From Hyphomicrobiales bacterium (lineage in GTDB: Bacteria > Pseudomonadota > Alphaproteobacteria > Rhizobiales > NORP267), in NCBI GenBank assembly GCA_021775855.1, contig JAJFGZ010000044.1, forward strand, positions 1-37,493: a DNA stretch of 37,493 nt, read 5' to 3'. A model generated the notes under the pieces. The model was not told where the DNA came from. It was given only the letters and a program-made list of their open reading frames with translations, and searched no databases. Made by a program: the position numbers and the translations under genes. Each line of letters opens with the position of its first letter. The stretch's first letter is position 1. This document shows positions 10,302 through 18,909 of the stretch, piece by piece.

Positions 10302-10850
10302 TCAATATTGAGTGACCGGTCCGGACCGTGGGTTGGCGGCAATCCAGGCGGATACGCGGGTCTTGATATTCTCGGCTAGAATACCGGCGGCCCGGTTCTG
10401 GGCATCGATCTCCGCCCGTTCGTTCGCGAACAAAGCGGTGGATGCGTCATAGCTGGCGCGCGAAAATGCGGTGCCGCCATGGACAATCTCGCCGGTCACC
10501 GAATCGGTCAGGGTATAAGTCGCTTTCAGCAATGTGGTTTGTCCGCGTGCCCGGGTGTTCGGTTGAATCAGGGTGCCCTGGTCCGTGACACTCAAGCTGA
10601 TAGACAATTGATACAGGGCGCCTGCACCACCGCTGGTGGTCCCGAAGGCATAGATCAAATCGTTGCGAATTTTTTGCCCGACCCGGCCGCCGATCGCGCC
10701 GATATAAATTTGCGAAAGATCGGCTGTAACCGATGAGCCGTTGCTGCGTTCTGCCAGCATCGGGCGGAAACAGCCGGTCAAGGCAAGGCTGATCAAAACG
10801 CTGGCAAGAACCGTCATAAAGCGGCGGGATAGGAGGTTAGGCAACAACAT
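10302..10850 (-). CDS. lptE: LPS-assembly lipoprotein LptE
   Basis: LptE is the outer-membrane lipoprotein that plugs LptD and helps insert lipopolysaccharide. I place the start at ATG 10850, overlapping the leuS 3' end by 14 bp, which gives a 182-aa product with a classic lipoprotein signal: [11 protein letters not shown], a hydrophobic core, and lipobox LTGC with acylated Cys27. The mature part has the LptE look: FRPM after the lipobox, [14 protein letters not shown], then [12 protein letters not shown]. The family is weakly conserved, so the call also relies on position between leuS and holA. Confidence 0.85.
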   Translation of the reverse strand: MLLPNLLSRRFMTVLASVLISLALTGCFRPMLAERSNGSSVTADLSQIYIGAIGGRVGQKIRNDLIYAFGTTSGGAGALYQLSISLSVTDQGTLIQPNTRARGQTTLLKATYTLTDSVTGEIVHGGTAFSRASYDASTALFANERAEIDAQNRAAGILAENIKTRVSAWIAANPRSGPVTQY

Positions 10851-13437
10851 TGACGATCCTGTTCGGTACCACAATGACTTTCCTGACGGGTCGGTCGCCA
10901 ATATCCCGGACGACGTTGCCGAGGGCGAGGGCAGCTTTCTCAATATCTTCTTTCGCCATATCCCGGGCAATTGTCAATTCGTCCCGGCGTTTGCCATTGA
11001 CCTGGACAGCGATCGTGATCGTATCATCCTGCATAAGGTTTTGGTCAATTTCAGGCCATTGCTGGTCAACCAGCAGACCATCCCCGCCAATCGCCCGCCA
11101 GCATTCTTCGCCAAGATGCGGCATCATGGGGCCAAACCCGAGGATCAGGAACCGTACCGCTTCGCCGAGCACCGGCGCCAGGTTTTGTGAAGGATTGGCC
11201 TTGTCACCAAGCACGGCGGTTAAGGCGTTGGCAAATTCATAGATGTGCGCCACCGAGCGGTTGAAGCGCAGACCCTCGATATTATCAGCAACCAACGCTA
11301 GGGTCCGATGGGCGGTTTTGCGCAGTTCCAGGGCGGGACCGTCGAGATCGGCCGGGACAGGATCGTAGGTTGCTTTGCCGTGGGTGTCGTGGACGAGGCG
11401 CCAGAGCCGCTGCACGAACCGCCACGCCCCTTCGATACCGGCCTCGGTCCAGATAATATCGCGCTCAGGGGGCGAATCTGACAGCATGAACCAGCGCGCC
11501 GTGTCGGCGCCATAGGTCTCGATAATATCGGATGGGTCGACTGTGTTGCGGCGGGATTTCGACATTTTCTCGATGCCGCCGATTTCGATCTTTTCACCGG
11601 TCTCGTTGAGAATGGCCGAGCGGATGTTTTCGGTTTCCGAGATTGTAACCTCATCAGGCGTTGCCCAGCCTCCGTCAGGTTTTTGATAGGTCTCGTGAAC
11701 CACCATGCCCTGGGTGAACATGCCCGCAAACGGCTCGTCCAGATCGAGATGCCCGGTCGCCTTCATGGCGCGGGTGAAAAACCGGGAATAGAGCAGGTGC
11801 AGGATGGCATGCTCGATCCCGCCGATATATTGATCGACCGGAAGCCAACGGTTGACCACCTCGGGTTCGGTTGGGGTTTTTGCACGCGGGCTGGTGAAGC
11901 GGGCAAAATACCAGGACGAATCGACAAAAGTATCCATGGTGTCGGTTTCGCGCCGTGCGTCGCCCCGGCATGTGGGGCATTTCACCTGGGACCATGTGGG
12001 GTGGTGGTCGAGGGGGTTGCCGGGCTTCTCGAACGTCACGTCGTCGGGCAGTTCGACCGGCAGGTCGGCGCGGGGTACGGGCACGATCCCGCAGGATTCG
12101 CAATGGATGACTGGGATTGGACAGCCCCAATAGCGCTGGCGTGAAATACCCCAGTCGCGCAAGCGGTATTTGATCATACCGATGCCGAGGCCCTTTTCCT
12201 CAAACCAGTCGATGGTCTTGTCGATGGCCTCCTGGCTGGTGGCCAGCGTGATCCCGGTGAAATGATCCTTGAATAGTACCTGTTCCGATTTGCTCGGGAC
12301 CAGGGCTTCGTTTTCAACATCCCTGTCGGCGTCCGGCATGACGAAGGCATTGCGCACCGGTAGATTGTATTTGCGGGCGAAATCCAGATCACGCTGGTCG
12401 TGCGCCGGGCAGCCAAAAACGGCGCCGGTGCCATAATCCATCAGCACGAAATTGCCGATCCAGACCGGCAGGAGGATATCCGGAGTGACCGGGTGGCGCA
12501 CCACCAGACCGGTATCGAACCCGAGTTTTTCGGCTTTTTCCAGCGCCTCTTCGGAGGTTCCCAGTTTGCGGCATTTGGCGCAGAATTCAGCCAATTCCGG
12601 CGAGGTGTTTTCAAGCGTTTTCGCCAACGGGTGGTCGGCCGAAATAGCGATAAAACTGGCACCGCGCAGGGTATCGGGGCGGGTCGAGTAGCAAGGAATA
12701 TTCTCGCATCCGTCCAGCGGGTCGGTCAGTTGGAACGGGATTTCGATGCCTCGGCTTTTGCCGATCCAGTTCTTCTGCATGACGCGGACTTTTTCAGGCC
12801 AGCGCTCGAGACTATCCAGAGCTTCGAGCAACTCGTCGTTGTAGGCCGTGATGCGAAAGAACCACTGGGTCAGATCGCGTTGTTCGACCTCGGCACCGGA
12901 GCGCCATCCGCGGCCGTCGATAACCTGTTCGTTGGCAAGTACAGTCTGGTCGACCGGGTCCCAGTTGACCGTCGACTTGCGGCGGTAGGCGAGCTCGGCG
13001 TCCAGAAAATCGAGGAATAACTGCTGCTGACAGGTATAATATTCAACGTCGCAGGTGGCGAATTCTTTATCCCAGTCGAGGGACAGGCCCATCGATTTGA
13101 GCTGGTCGCGCATCACCGCGATATTGTCGTAGGTCCAGGAGCGGGGATGGATCTTGTTGGCCATCGCGGCGTTTTCCGCCGGCATGCCGAACGCGTCCCA
13201 GCCCATCGGGTGGAGGACGTTAAAGCCTCTGGCCCGCTTGAAACGGGCTACAACGTCGCCCATCGTATAGTTGCGCACATGCCCCATATGGACCCGCCCT
13301 GAAGGGTAGGGGAACATTTCGAGGACGTAATATTTCTCACCCGCCTCGTCGGTGCGGGTGGTGAATGTTTCCCGGTCGGTCCAGACCTGCTGCCATCGGG
13401 TTTCGCAGGCTCCGGGATTGTATCGCTCCAGCGTCAT
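10837..13437 (-). CDS. leuS: Leucyl-tRNA synthetase
   Basis: LeuRS charges tRNA-Leu with leucine. The 866-aa protein is full length: class I signature HMGH at 50-53 within [15 protein letters not shown], a CP1 editing domain with [13 protein letters not shown], zinc-type cysteines in the CESCG and CPTCRGDA segments, the [13 protein letters not shown] region, and KMSKS at 624-628. It is the first gene of the leuS-lptE-holA minus-strand unit. It is divergent from the yggS homologue, and both promoters should lie in 13,438-13,561. Confidence 0.98.
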   Translation of the reverse strand: MTLERYNPGACETRWQQVWTDRETFTTRTDEAGEKYYVLEMFPYPSGRVHMGHVRNYTMGDVVARFKRARGFNVLHPMGWDAFGMPAENAAMANKIHPRSWTYDNIAVMRDQLKSMGLSLDWDKEFATCDVEYYTCQQQLFLDFLDAELAYRRKSTVNWDPVDQTVLANEQVIDGRGWRSGAEVEQRDLTQWFFRITAYNDELLEALDSLERWPEKVRVMQKNWIGKSRGIEIPFQLTDPLDGCENIPCYSTRPDTLRGASFIAISADHPLAKTLENTSPELAEFCAKCRKLGTSEEALEKAEKLGFDTGLVVRHPVTPDILLPVWIGNFVLMDYGTGAVFGCPAHDQRDLDFARKYNLPVRNAFVMPDADRDVENEALVPSKSEQVLFKDHFTGITLATSQEAIDKTIDWFEEKGLGIGMIKYRLRDWGISRQRYWGCPIPVIHCESCGIVPVPRADLPVELPDDVTFEKPGNPLDHHPTWSQVKCPTCRGDARRETDTMDTFVDSSWYFARFTSPRAKTPTEPEVVNRWLPVDQYIGGIEHAILHLLYSRFFTRAMKATGHLDLDEPFAGMFTQGMVVHETYQKPDGGWATPDEVTISETENIRSAILNETGEKIEIGGIEKMSKSRRNTVDPSDIIETYGADTARWFMLSDSPPERDIIWTEAGIEGAWRFVQRLWRLVHDTHGKATYDPVPADLDGPALELRKTAHRTLALVADNIEGLRFNRSVAHIYEFANALTAVLGDKANPSQNLAPVLGEAVRFLILGFGPMMPHLGEECWRAIGGDGLLVDQQWPEIDQNLMQDDTITIAVQVNGKRRDELTIARDMAKEDIEKAALALGNVVRDIGDRPVRKVIVVPNRIVNVVA

Positions 13438-13561
13438 TGGCCTATTCTGTCAATTCGGGTAAATGTTGGCCATGGTTTATCGACTGCCGGTATGAAATAA
13501 AAGCCCTGAAAAAAAGATGCCTGATTTGACACCGGATTGGCTGCCCCGGGGAGGGACAGCG

Positions 13562-14242
13562 ATGGATGAGAATATGAGCACGGATAGTACGGCGGAACGC
13601 TTGCGGGACGTCAAAAATGCCATGGCAGAATCTGCCGTTGCCGCAGGACGCGACGGCGATGATGTTGCGTTGATCGCGGTCTCGAAAACCCATGACTTTG
13701 ACGCTATACGGCCAGCCCTTGACGCCGGCCAAAGGGTCTTCGGGGAAAACCGGGTCCAGGAAGCGCAGGGCAAATGGCCTGCCATTCGGGCTGAGTACCC
13801 GGATGCTGAACTGCACCTGATCGGACCTCTACAATCCAACAAGGCGCGCGACGCGGTGGCCCTGTTCGACTGGATCCACACGATCGATCGGGAAAAAATC
13901 GCTGGCGCAATTGCCCGCGAAATCGCGGCGCAGAACCGGAATATTTGCTGCCTCGTTCAGGTCAATACGGGGATGGAACCACAAAAGGCGGGCGTTGATC
14001 CGGACCAGGCGCAGGCGTTTGTGAATACCTGTCAAACCAAATATAGTCTAACTATCAAAGGCTTAATGTGTATTCCCCCGCTCGATGAAGAGGCCGCGTT
14101 GCATTTCGCGCTGTTGCAAAAAATTGCCAAAGAGTGCGGCCTGCCGGTCCTCAGTATGGGGATGAGCGCGGATTATGAAAAGGCGATTGCCTTCGGCGCC
14201 ACCCATGTGAGGGTGGGAACTGCGATTTTCGGGACGCGCTAG
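13562..14242 (+). CDS. yggS: YggS family pyridoxal 5'-phosphate homeostasis protein
   Basis: YggS/PLPBP proteins bind PLP and help keep PLP and amino-acid pools balanced; no enzymatic reaction is firmly assigned. From ATG 13562, preceded by GGGAGGGA at proper spacing, the product is 226 aa. The PLP lysine is K42 in LIAVSKT. Other family marks are GENRVQEAQGKW, LHLIGPLQSNKA, VNTGMEPQKAG, GLMCIPP and LSMGMSADYEKAI. The longer reading from ATG 13517 is less likely. Its stop codon TAG and the stop of the convergent transpeptidase gene share the same CTAG. Confidence 0.94.
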   Translation: MDENMSTDSTAERLRDVKNAMAESAVAAGRDGDDVALIAVSKTHDFDAIRPALDAGQRVFGENRVQEAQGKWPAIRAEYPDAELHLIGPLQSNKARDAVALFDWIHTIDREKIAGAIAREIAAQNRNICCLVQVNTGMEPQKAGVDPDQAQAFVNTCQTKYSLTIKGLMCIPPLDEEAALHFALLQKIAKECGLPVLSMGMSADYEKAIAFGATHVRVGTAIFGTR

Positions 14243-14748
14243 ATTTTAATCTGGTCTCCGGGTTGCACCTGCGCCAAAAGACGGCGCATGTCTTTCAGCG
14301 AGACCGCAATACACCCCTCGGTTGGCGCGTACCCGGCGCTCGCAATATGCAGGAAGACGGCGCTGCCCTGCCCGCGAATTACCGGCAAATCGTTGAATCC
14401 CAATTCGATCACGACATCGTAAAGGTTGTCTGGTCGCCACATTTTTTCGTGACTTTTCTGAAATGGTAGCCGGACGAGCTGATTGTAGCGCGAGCTTGCC
14501 GGGTCGTCGCACCAGCCGAAATTGGGCGCGAGCGGCGCAATGGATAACAATGTTGCAGGCGGGAATATTCTGTCGGGGCGGTAAAAAAGACGGCGAACAT
14601 CGAAGACCCCGGTCGGCGTCGCGCCATCGCCTTCGCGTTTTGAAGGGTGGATCCCGCTCCGGCCAAGCGCACATTTCATGCTTGATCCTGGCAGCAATAG
14701 CCGCCCGCAGGTGGCTTTGGCAGTGAGGGAGGTAACAGCAATTGACAC
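14239..14748 (-). CDS. L,D-transpeptidase catalytic-domain protein (YkuD/YafK-like)
   Basis: The protein carries an L,D-transpeptidase catalytic domain, which crosslinks or edits peptidoglycan or attaches proteins to it. From GTG 14748 it is 169 aa: CALGRSGI...KREGDGATPTGVF (26-49), RLPF..SHE.MWR, then H134 (FLHIA) and C146 in PTEGCIAVS. This short form matches one-domain bacterial relatives. An in-frame TTG at 14796 would add 16 residues; the shorter start fits the family's N-terminus better. No clear signal peptide is seen in either form, which is odd for a periplasmic enzyme. Convergent with yggS. Confidence 0.85.
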   Translation of the reverse strand: MSIAVTSLTAKATCGRLLLPGSSMKCALGRSGIHPSKREGDGATPTGVFDVRRLFYRPDRIFPPATLLSIAPLAPNFGWCDDPASSRYNQLVRLPFQKSHEKMWRPDNLYDVVIELGFNDLPVIRGQGSAVFLHIASAGYAPTEGCIAVSLKDMRRLLAQVQPGDQIKI

Positions 14749-14899
14749 TTTTTTCGTCCAGCTCTGTATTCCAATCACGAAAATGCCATTGGCCAACGCA
14801 ATCAGGATATTCTTGAATCGGGAGCATTCAGGTATAAGTAGACTATTACCAATTTGCGCGTATGCGAATCAATCCATTGCCGGACCAGCGGAGCCACTT

Positions 14900-15586
14900 A
14901 TGAGCAATATCTGCAAGATTTTGATCGTCGATGATGACGATGATCTGCGTGAATCTCTAGCCGAACAACTGGAGTTTCACGAGGAATTCAACTGCTCGAC
15001 GGTTTCCACCGCCAGCGACGGGATCAAAGCCGTGAAGGCGGACCATGTGGATCTGGTCATCCTTGATGTGGGCCTCCCCGATATCGATGGCCGCGAGGCC
15101 TGCAAGATCATGCGCAAAGGTGGATTTCGAAGCCCGGTCATTATGCTGACGGCTCAGGATTCAGAATCCGATACCATCCTCGGGCTTGAATCGGGCGCAA
15201 ATGACTATGTCTCGAAGCCGTTCCGCTTTGCCGTCTTGCTGGCACGGATCCGCGCCCAGATGCGCCAGCACGAACAAAGCGAAGACGCTGTTTTTACCGT
15301 TGGCCCCTATACATTCCGGCCGAGCGCCAAGTCGCTCACCACCGAGGACGATCGAAAGATCCGGTTGACCGAGAAGGAAACCGCGATCCTGAAATACCTG
15401 TTCCGGACTGGCGAGAAGGTGGTGACCCGCGAAGTATTGCTGCACGAGGTCTGGGGCTACAATGCGGGGGTAACAACCCACACGCTGGAGACCCATATCT
15501 ACCGACTCCGGCAAAAAATTGAAGGCGATCCTTCAAATGCTGAATTGCTGGTAACCGAGGGCGGCGGCTACAAGCTGGTGCCATAA
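14900..15586 (+). CDS. OmpR/PhoB-type response regulator
   Basis: The 228-aa protein is a two-domain response regulator. The receiver domain (1-120) has acidic residues D11-D13, phospho-acceptor D56 (VILDVGLPD), T84 and K106. The OmpR-type winged helix (about 130-228) ends LETHIYRLRQKI...LLVTEGGGYKLVP. Start ATG 14900 has GGAG six bases upstream. No histidine kinase is nearby, so the partner is unknown. It is followed after 11 bp by a cyclic-nucleotide-binding-domain protein and probably forms an operon with it. It is not CtrA itself: the CtrA N-terminal sequence is absent. Confidence 0.92.
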   Translation: MSNICKILIVDDDDDLRESLAEQLEFHEEFNCSTVSTASDGIKAVKADHVDLVILDVGLPDIDGREACKIMRKGGFRSPVIMLTAQDSESDTILGLESGANDYVSKPFRFAVLLARIRAQMRQHEQSEDAVFTVGPYTFRPSAKSLTTEDDRKIRLTEKETAILKYLFRTGEKVVTREVLLHEVWGYNAGVTTHTLETHIYRLRQKIEGDPSNAELLVTEGGGYKLVP

Positions 15587-15597
15587 GGGGGCGGAGT

Positions 15598-16071
15598 ATG
15601 AGCCTGGACGGAGAAATCGCGCTTCTGCAACAATTCCCGATTTTTGCGACGCTTGATGCCCAGCAGTTGCAACTCCTTGCTTTTAATGGCGAGCGGCGGA
15701 GGTACCGTGCCGGTGATATACTGTTCCAAGAGGGCAGCATCGGGACCGGCGCTGTCATTGTGATATCCGGCGAGATCGCGCTCGAGCGTCAATATAACGA
15801 CGGGATGGTCGAAGAGGACACGCTTCGCGCCGGCATGATGATCGGGGAAATGTCCATGATCACCGATATAGAGAGGGCGTCGAACGCCCGCGCGCTGAAC
15901 GAAGTCGATGTGTTTATGGTATCGCGGCGGCTGTTCCGGCGGGTGCTGGATGAATTCCCGGATACGGCGGCGCGAATCCACAAGCTTGTCGGTGAACGCC
16001 TGCGGCACGCGACCGGCGACCTGACAATTGTCCAGCCGAGTTTCCATGAGACCGGGAAAACCGGTGCCTAA
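15598..16071 (+). CDS. Cyclic-nucleotide-binding (CAP-like) domain protein without DNA-binding domain
   Basis: The 157-aa protein is essentially one cyclic-nucleotide-binding fold: LLQQFPIFATLDAQQLQLLA (9-28), YRAGDILFQEGSIGTGAVIVISGEI (36-60, split by turns) and MIGEMSMITDIERASNARAL (81-100). The phosphate-binding cassette is of the type GEMS..ERASNARA and lacks a perfect FGE-RA, so ligand binding is uncertain. No helix-turn-helix follows. GGGGGCGG upstream of ATG 15598 and the 11-bp gap suggest cotranscription with the response regulator. Its last 4 bases overlap the end of xthA on the other strand. Confidence 0.88.
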   Translation: MSLDGEIALLQQFPIFATLDAQQLQLLAFNGERRRYRAGDILFQEGSIGTGAVIVISGEIALERQYNDGMVEEDTLRAGMMIGEMSMITDIERASNARALNEVDVFMVSRRLFRRVLDEFPDTAARIHKLVGERLRHATGDLTIVQPSFHETGKTGA

Positions 16072-16907
16072 CGCCCAATAACCGTGATGACGGGTGCGTG
16101 GTCGGAGGGTTTTTCCCATCCCCGTACTTCGCGCAGTATTTCAACCGAGGAGGTCCGGGCGGCAAGACTTGAATCCGCCCAGATATGATCCAGCCGGCGG
16201 CCCTTGTCGGCCTTTTCCCAATCGGGCGACCGGTAGCTCCACCAGGTGAAACATTTATCATCAGGATGGATATGGTTGCGGATCACGTCGATCCATTGGC
16301 CTGCCTGTTGCACCTCGTTCAGATGGTCCACCTCGATCGGCGTGTGGCTGACAACCTTGACGAGTTGCTTGTGGGACCAGACATCAGTCTCAAGGGGTGC
16401 AATATTTAGATCCCCGACCAACATGGTGCCCGGGGCCTGCGACCCGTTCAGACCCTTTGACCAACCCGTCATCTCGGTCAGAAAATCAAGCTTGTGGCCG
16501 AATTTTTCATTTTTTTCCCGGTCCGGAATATCACCACCGGCGGGGACGTAAAAATTGTGCAACTCGATCCCGGCCAACGCCGGATGGGCATCGTCAGAAA
16601 ACCGGGTGGCGATATGGCGGGCATCCTGCTTGCCGCAAAATTCCATCCTGCTGACATCGGCAAAGGGGAAGCGCGATATAGTAGCGACGCCGTGATAGGC
16701 TTTCTGGCCCTTCAGGGCAATGTGCGGATAGCCGAGCTTATCGAAAAAACCGAGTGGAAAACTGTCGTCAACGCACTTGGTTTCCTGGAGACACAATACG
16801 TCGGGCTTGTAGACCTTGATGAAGCGCTCCACGAGATCGAGCCTGAAACGCACGGAATTGATGTTCCAGGTGACAACCGAAGCAGTGTTGTTTTTTGAAG
16901 ACGTCAT
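16068..16907 (-). CDS. xthA: Exodeoxyribonuclease III / AP endonuclease
   Basis: XthA cuts at abasic sites and degrades duplex DNA 3' to 5'. From ATG 16907 the product is 279 aa. The active-site series is complete: TWNINSVR (about 13-20), QETK, YHGVA, FYVPAGG, GDLNIAP, RRLDHIW and SDHAPV near the C-terminus. A TTG at 16940 would add 11 residues; the shorter form fits the family, in which TWNxNS comes near the start. It is convergent with the cyclic-nucleotide-binding protein (4-bp overlap), and lolA lies upstream on the same strand. Confidence 0.95.
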   Translation of the reverse strand: MTSSKNNTASVVTWNINSVRFRLDLVERFIKVYKPDVLCLQETKCVDDSFPLGFFDKLGYPHIALKGQKAYHGVATISRFPFADVSRMEFCGKQDARHIATRFSDDAHPALAGIELHNFYVPAGGDIPDREKNEKFGHKLDFLTEMTGWSKGLNGSQAPGTMLVGDLNIAPLETDVWSHKQLVKVVSHTPIEVDHLNEVQQAGQWIDVIRNHIHPDDKCFTWWSYRSPDWEKADKGRRLDHIWADSSLAARTSSVEILREVRGWEKPSDHAPVITVIGR

Positions 16908-17220
16908 GGAGGGGATCCGGACTGAAATGACAAACGCCAATTCAGTCCTAAACGATCGGCAAGGTCAAGGGTCTGTAGAAAAAGGGTTCGCCAAAATACG
17001 AAACGCCCGGCTCCCAGGCGAGAGCCAGACGTCTCGGCCGCTCTTGCGAGCGGCGCACTTGGTAACACCAGTGCCAGCAGCACCGTCAGCCGGCTAGACG
17101 GGGGGCACAACCGATAATCGCTGCGGGCTGCTTGTATTAGAGATAGGAAGGGTCGGGACTTGATTCAAGCGCCGTAGAATTCATCACGAAAATTTGTATT
17201 CTCGTCAAAGGGATAGGGTT
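16908..17220. other. Non-coding gap between lolA and xthA, with one hairpin
   Basis: No convincing gene is seen in these 313 bases. The clearest structure is a perfect 7-bp stem with a 4-base loop, GCCGCTC-TTGC-GAGCGGC, at 17,037-17,054. It is about 170 bases past the lolA stop in the lolA direction and is not followed by a T-run on either strand, so terminator function is doubtful. The gap should also hold the xthA promoter. A TTG-started 68-codon frame on the minus strand ending at 16,904 was not accepted. Confidence 0.5.
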
Positions 17221-17883
17221 TTAGCGGTTGCCAACATCAAGCGCGGCATTGTCTGTGATCCAGAACAGTTCGGGGTCCACGGGTGCGCCGACAACAAGAT
17301 CAAAAATTGAGATTTCCGTGCGCAGGCCCTGGGCGTCGAGGACAACCCATTGGCGCAGCATCAGGTCTTCGCTGCCAAAAATCAGAGTCAATTGTCCCGG
17401 TGATCGGCCCACCCGGCCCACATTGTCTTCAAAGGTAACGCTAATAAAACCCTCTTCCTCGCGGGCGTCGATCACATTGGCGTCTTCGTCAAGATCGACG
17501 CGCTCGTCGAGCAAAAGGCTCAAGGGAGTAGCCGATAGCGGGTATTTGTCGGTCGTCTTCAGGCTCCGGTCCTCGATGCCCACCCAGAACCCGTCGGCGA
17601 CCACCAGCAAAGGGTTGGGGAGGGCGTATTCGAAGCGGATTTTCCCGGGCCGTTCCAGATAGAAAACGCCTTCGGAAAATTCGCCGTTCGGGCCGATCTG
17701 GGTAAAGCGGCCCTGGAGGTGTTCGAGCGCGTTGAAATAGCTGTTGACGCGCGCCAAAATTGTCGCCCGGTCGGCCGCGATGAGGGGGTTGGTAGGCTGC
17801 GCGCTGGATGCCGGGATCAGTCCGGTATAGGTCATTGAGAGGACAGCCAACAGGATCGCGAGGGAATGTTTCAACCTTGGCAT
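17221..17883 (-). CDS. lolA: Outer-membrane lipoprotein carrier protein LolA family
   Basis: LolA carries lipoproteins across the periplasm to the outer membrane. The start chosen, ATG 17883, gives 220 aa with a good signal peptide: MPRLKHS, hydrophobic 8-22, and cleavage likely after PASSA near residue 28. The mature protein has the family features YFNALEHLQGRFTQIGPNG, GVFYLERPGKIRFEY, and the VLDAQGLRTEISI strand near the end. It lies in the alphaproteobacterial ftsK-lolA-xthA order, but here an SDR gene sits between ftsK and lolA. Confidence 0.9.
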   Translation of the reverse strand: MPRLKHSLAILLAVLSMTYTGLIPASSAQPTNPLIAADRATILARVNSYFNALEHLQGRFTQIGPNGEFSEGVFYLERPGKIRFEYALPNPLLVVADGFWVGIEDRSLKTTDKYPLSATPLSLLLDERVDLDEDANVIDAREEEGFISVTFEDNVGRVGRSPGQLTLIFGSEDLMLRQWVVLDAQGLRTEISIFDLVVGAPVDPELFWITDNAALDVGNR

Positions 17884-18085
17884 TTTGTTGGTTGTCCTGG
17901 TTGGCGGCGGATTTTCATCAGGCCGGATAGAAGCCCCGCATTGTGGCAAAATACCGGCCCGGACCTCGATTTAACGGGCTTGCACATGTGTCCAAGAATG
18001 ACCAGACGTGGTTAATTTTCCGGTAACAGATTGCCGTGCCGCAGAGATCGATTCTCCACGCCGCGCGTAGAAAATGCGCTACGCG

Positions 18086-18847
18086 CTAGCGCCCGCCCGA
18101 CACATCGATGGTCGCACCTGTGACGTAACTGGCGGCATCCGACATCAGCCATAGAATCACTTCGGCAACCTCCATCGGGGTGCCGCAGCGTTGCATCGGG
18201 ATAACGTGGTTCAGTTCGGTGGCGCGGCCAGGATTGCCGCCGCTGGCGTGGATGTCGGTGTCGATGATGCCCGGCCGGACGCCGTTGACGCGAATCCCTT
18301 CGGTCGCCACCTCGCGGGCCAGGCCCAGGGTGAAGGTATCGATTGCGCCTTTGGTCGCTGCGTAATCGACATATACCCCGGGGGAGCCGATGGTCGCCGC
18401 CACCGACGAGAGGTTGACGATCGATCCGCCCGCGCCGCCGTGCCGGGTCGACATGGCTTTAACCGCCTCGCGCGCACACAACAGTGATCCAGTGACATTG
18501 ACGTTCACGATGCGGGCAATCCGTTCAGCGCTGAATTCGTCCAGGCGACCCTCTTTGTCAAGAATGCCGGCATTGTTGATTAACCCGGTTATCGGCCCGA
18601 GCTGATCTTTTGTTCCGGCAAATATTTTCAACACATCCGATTCAACGGCGACATCACCCTGGAGGGCAATAGCCCGGCCGCCGGCGTCGACAATCTGATC
18701 GACAATGCTGTTGGCTGCGGTCTCGTTGGCTGCATAATTGACACAAACCCCATACCCGTCGCGCGCGGCGAGTAAGGCGCAGGCGCCGCCGATGCCGCGG
18801 CTGCCGCCGGTAATGACGACGTTTCCTTTTGCGGTATCGCTGGCCAT
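18086..18847 (-). CDS. SDR family oxidoreductase (FabG-like)
   Basis: A 253-aa classical short-chain dehydrogenase/reductase with the nucleotide-binding TGGSRGIG (13-20), GDV, NNAG (in LINNAGILD), the catalytic serine in IVNLSS, YAATK as the YxxxK motif, and RPGIIDTDIH after it. The substrate cannot be told from sequence. It is the same length as FabG-type reductases, but no fatty-acid genes are nearby. It lies 62 bp downstream of ftsK on the same strand and 202 bp before lolA, so it interrupts an otherwise conserved order. Confidence 0.92.
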   Translation of the reverse strand: MASDTAKGNVVITGGSRGIGGACALLAARDGYGVCVNYAANETAANSIVDQIVDAGGRAIALQGDVAVESDVLKIFAGTKDQLGPITGLINNAGILDKEGRLDEFSAERIARIVNVNVTGSLLCAREAVKAMSTRHGGAGGSIVNLSSVAATIGSPGVYVDYAATKGAIDTFTLGLAREVATEGIRVNGVRPGIIDTDIHASGGNPGRATELNHVIPMQRCGTPMEVAEVILWLMSDAASYVTGATIDVSGGR

Positions 18848-18909
18848 CGCTGTCTATCCTTCACGGCGTTTCAACAAGCCGCCAGATTATCAGCTTTTGG
18901 GGACCTGTG

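Noticed and set aside
16904-17110. 68-codon minus-strand frame with a signal-peptide-like start upstream of xthA
   Set aside because: TTG start, no ribosome-binding site seen, and the part after the hydrophobic stretch is not protein-like; it also overlaps a hairpin.
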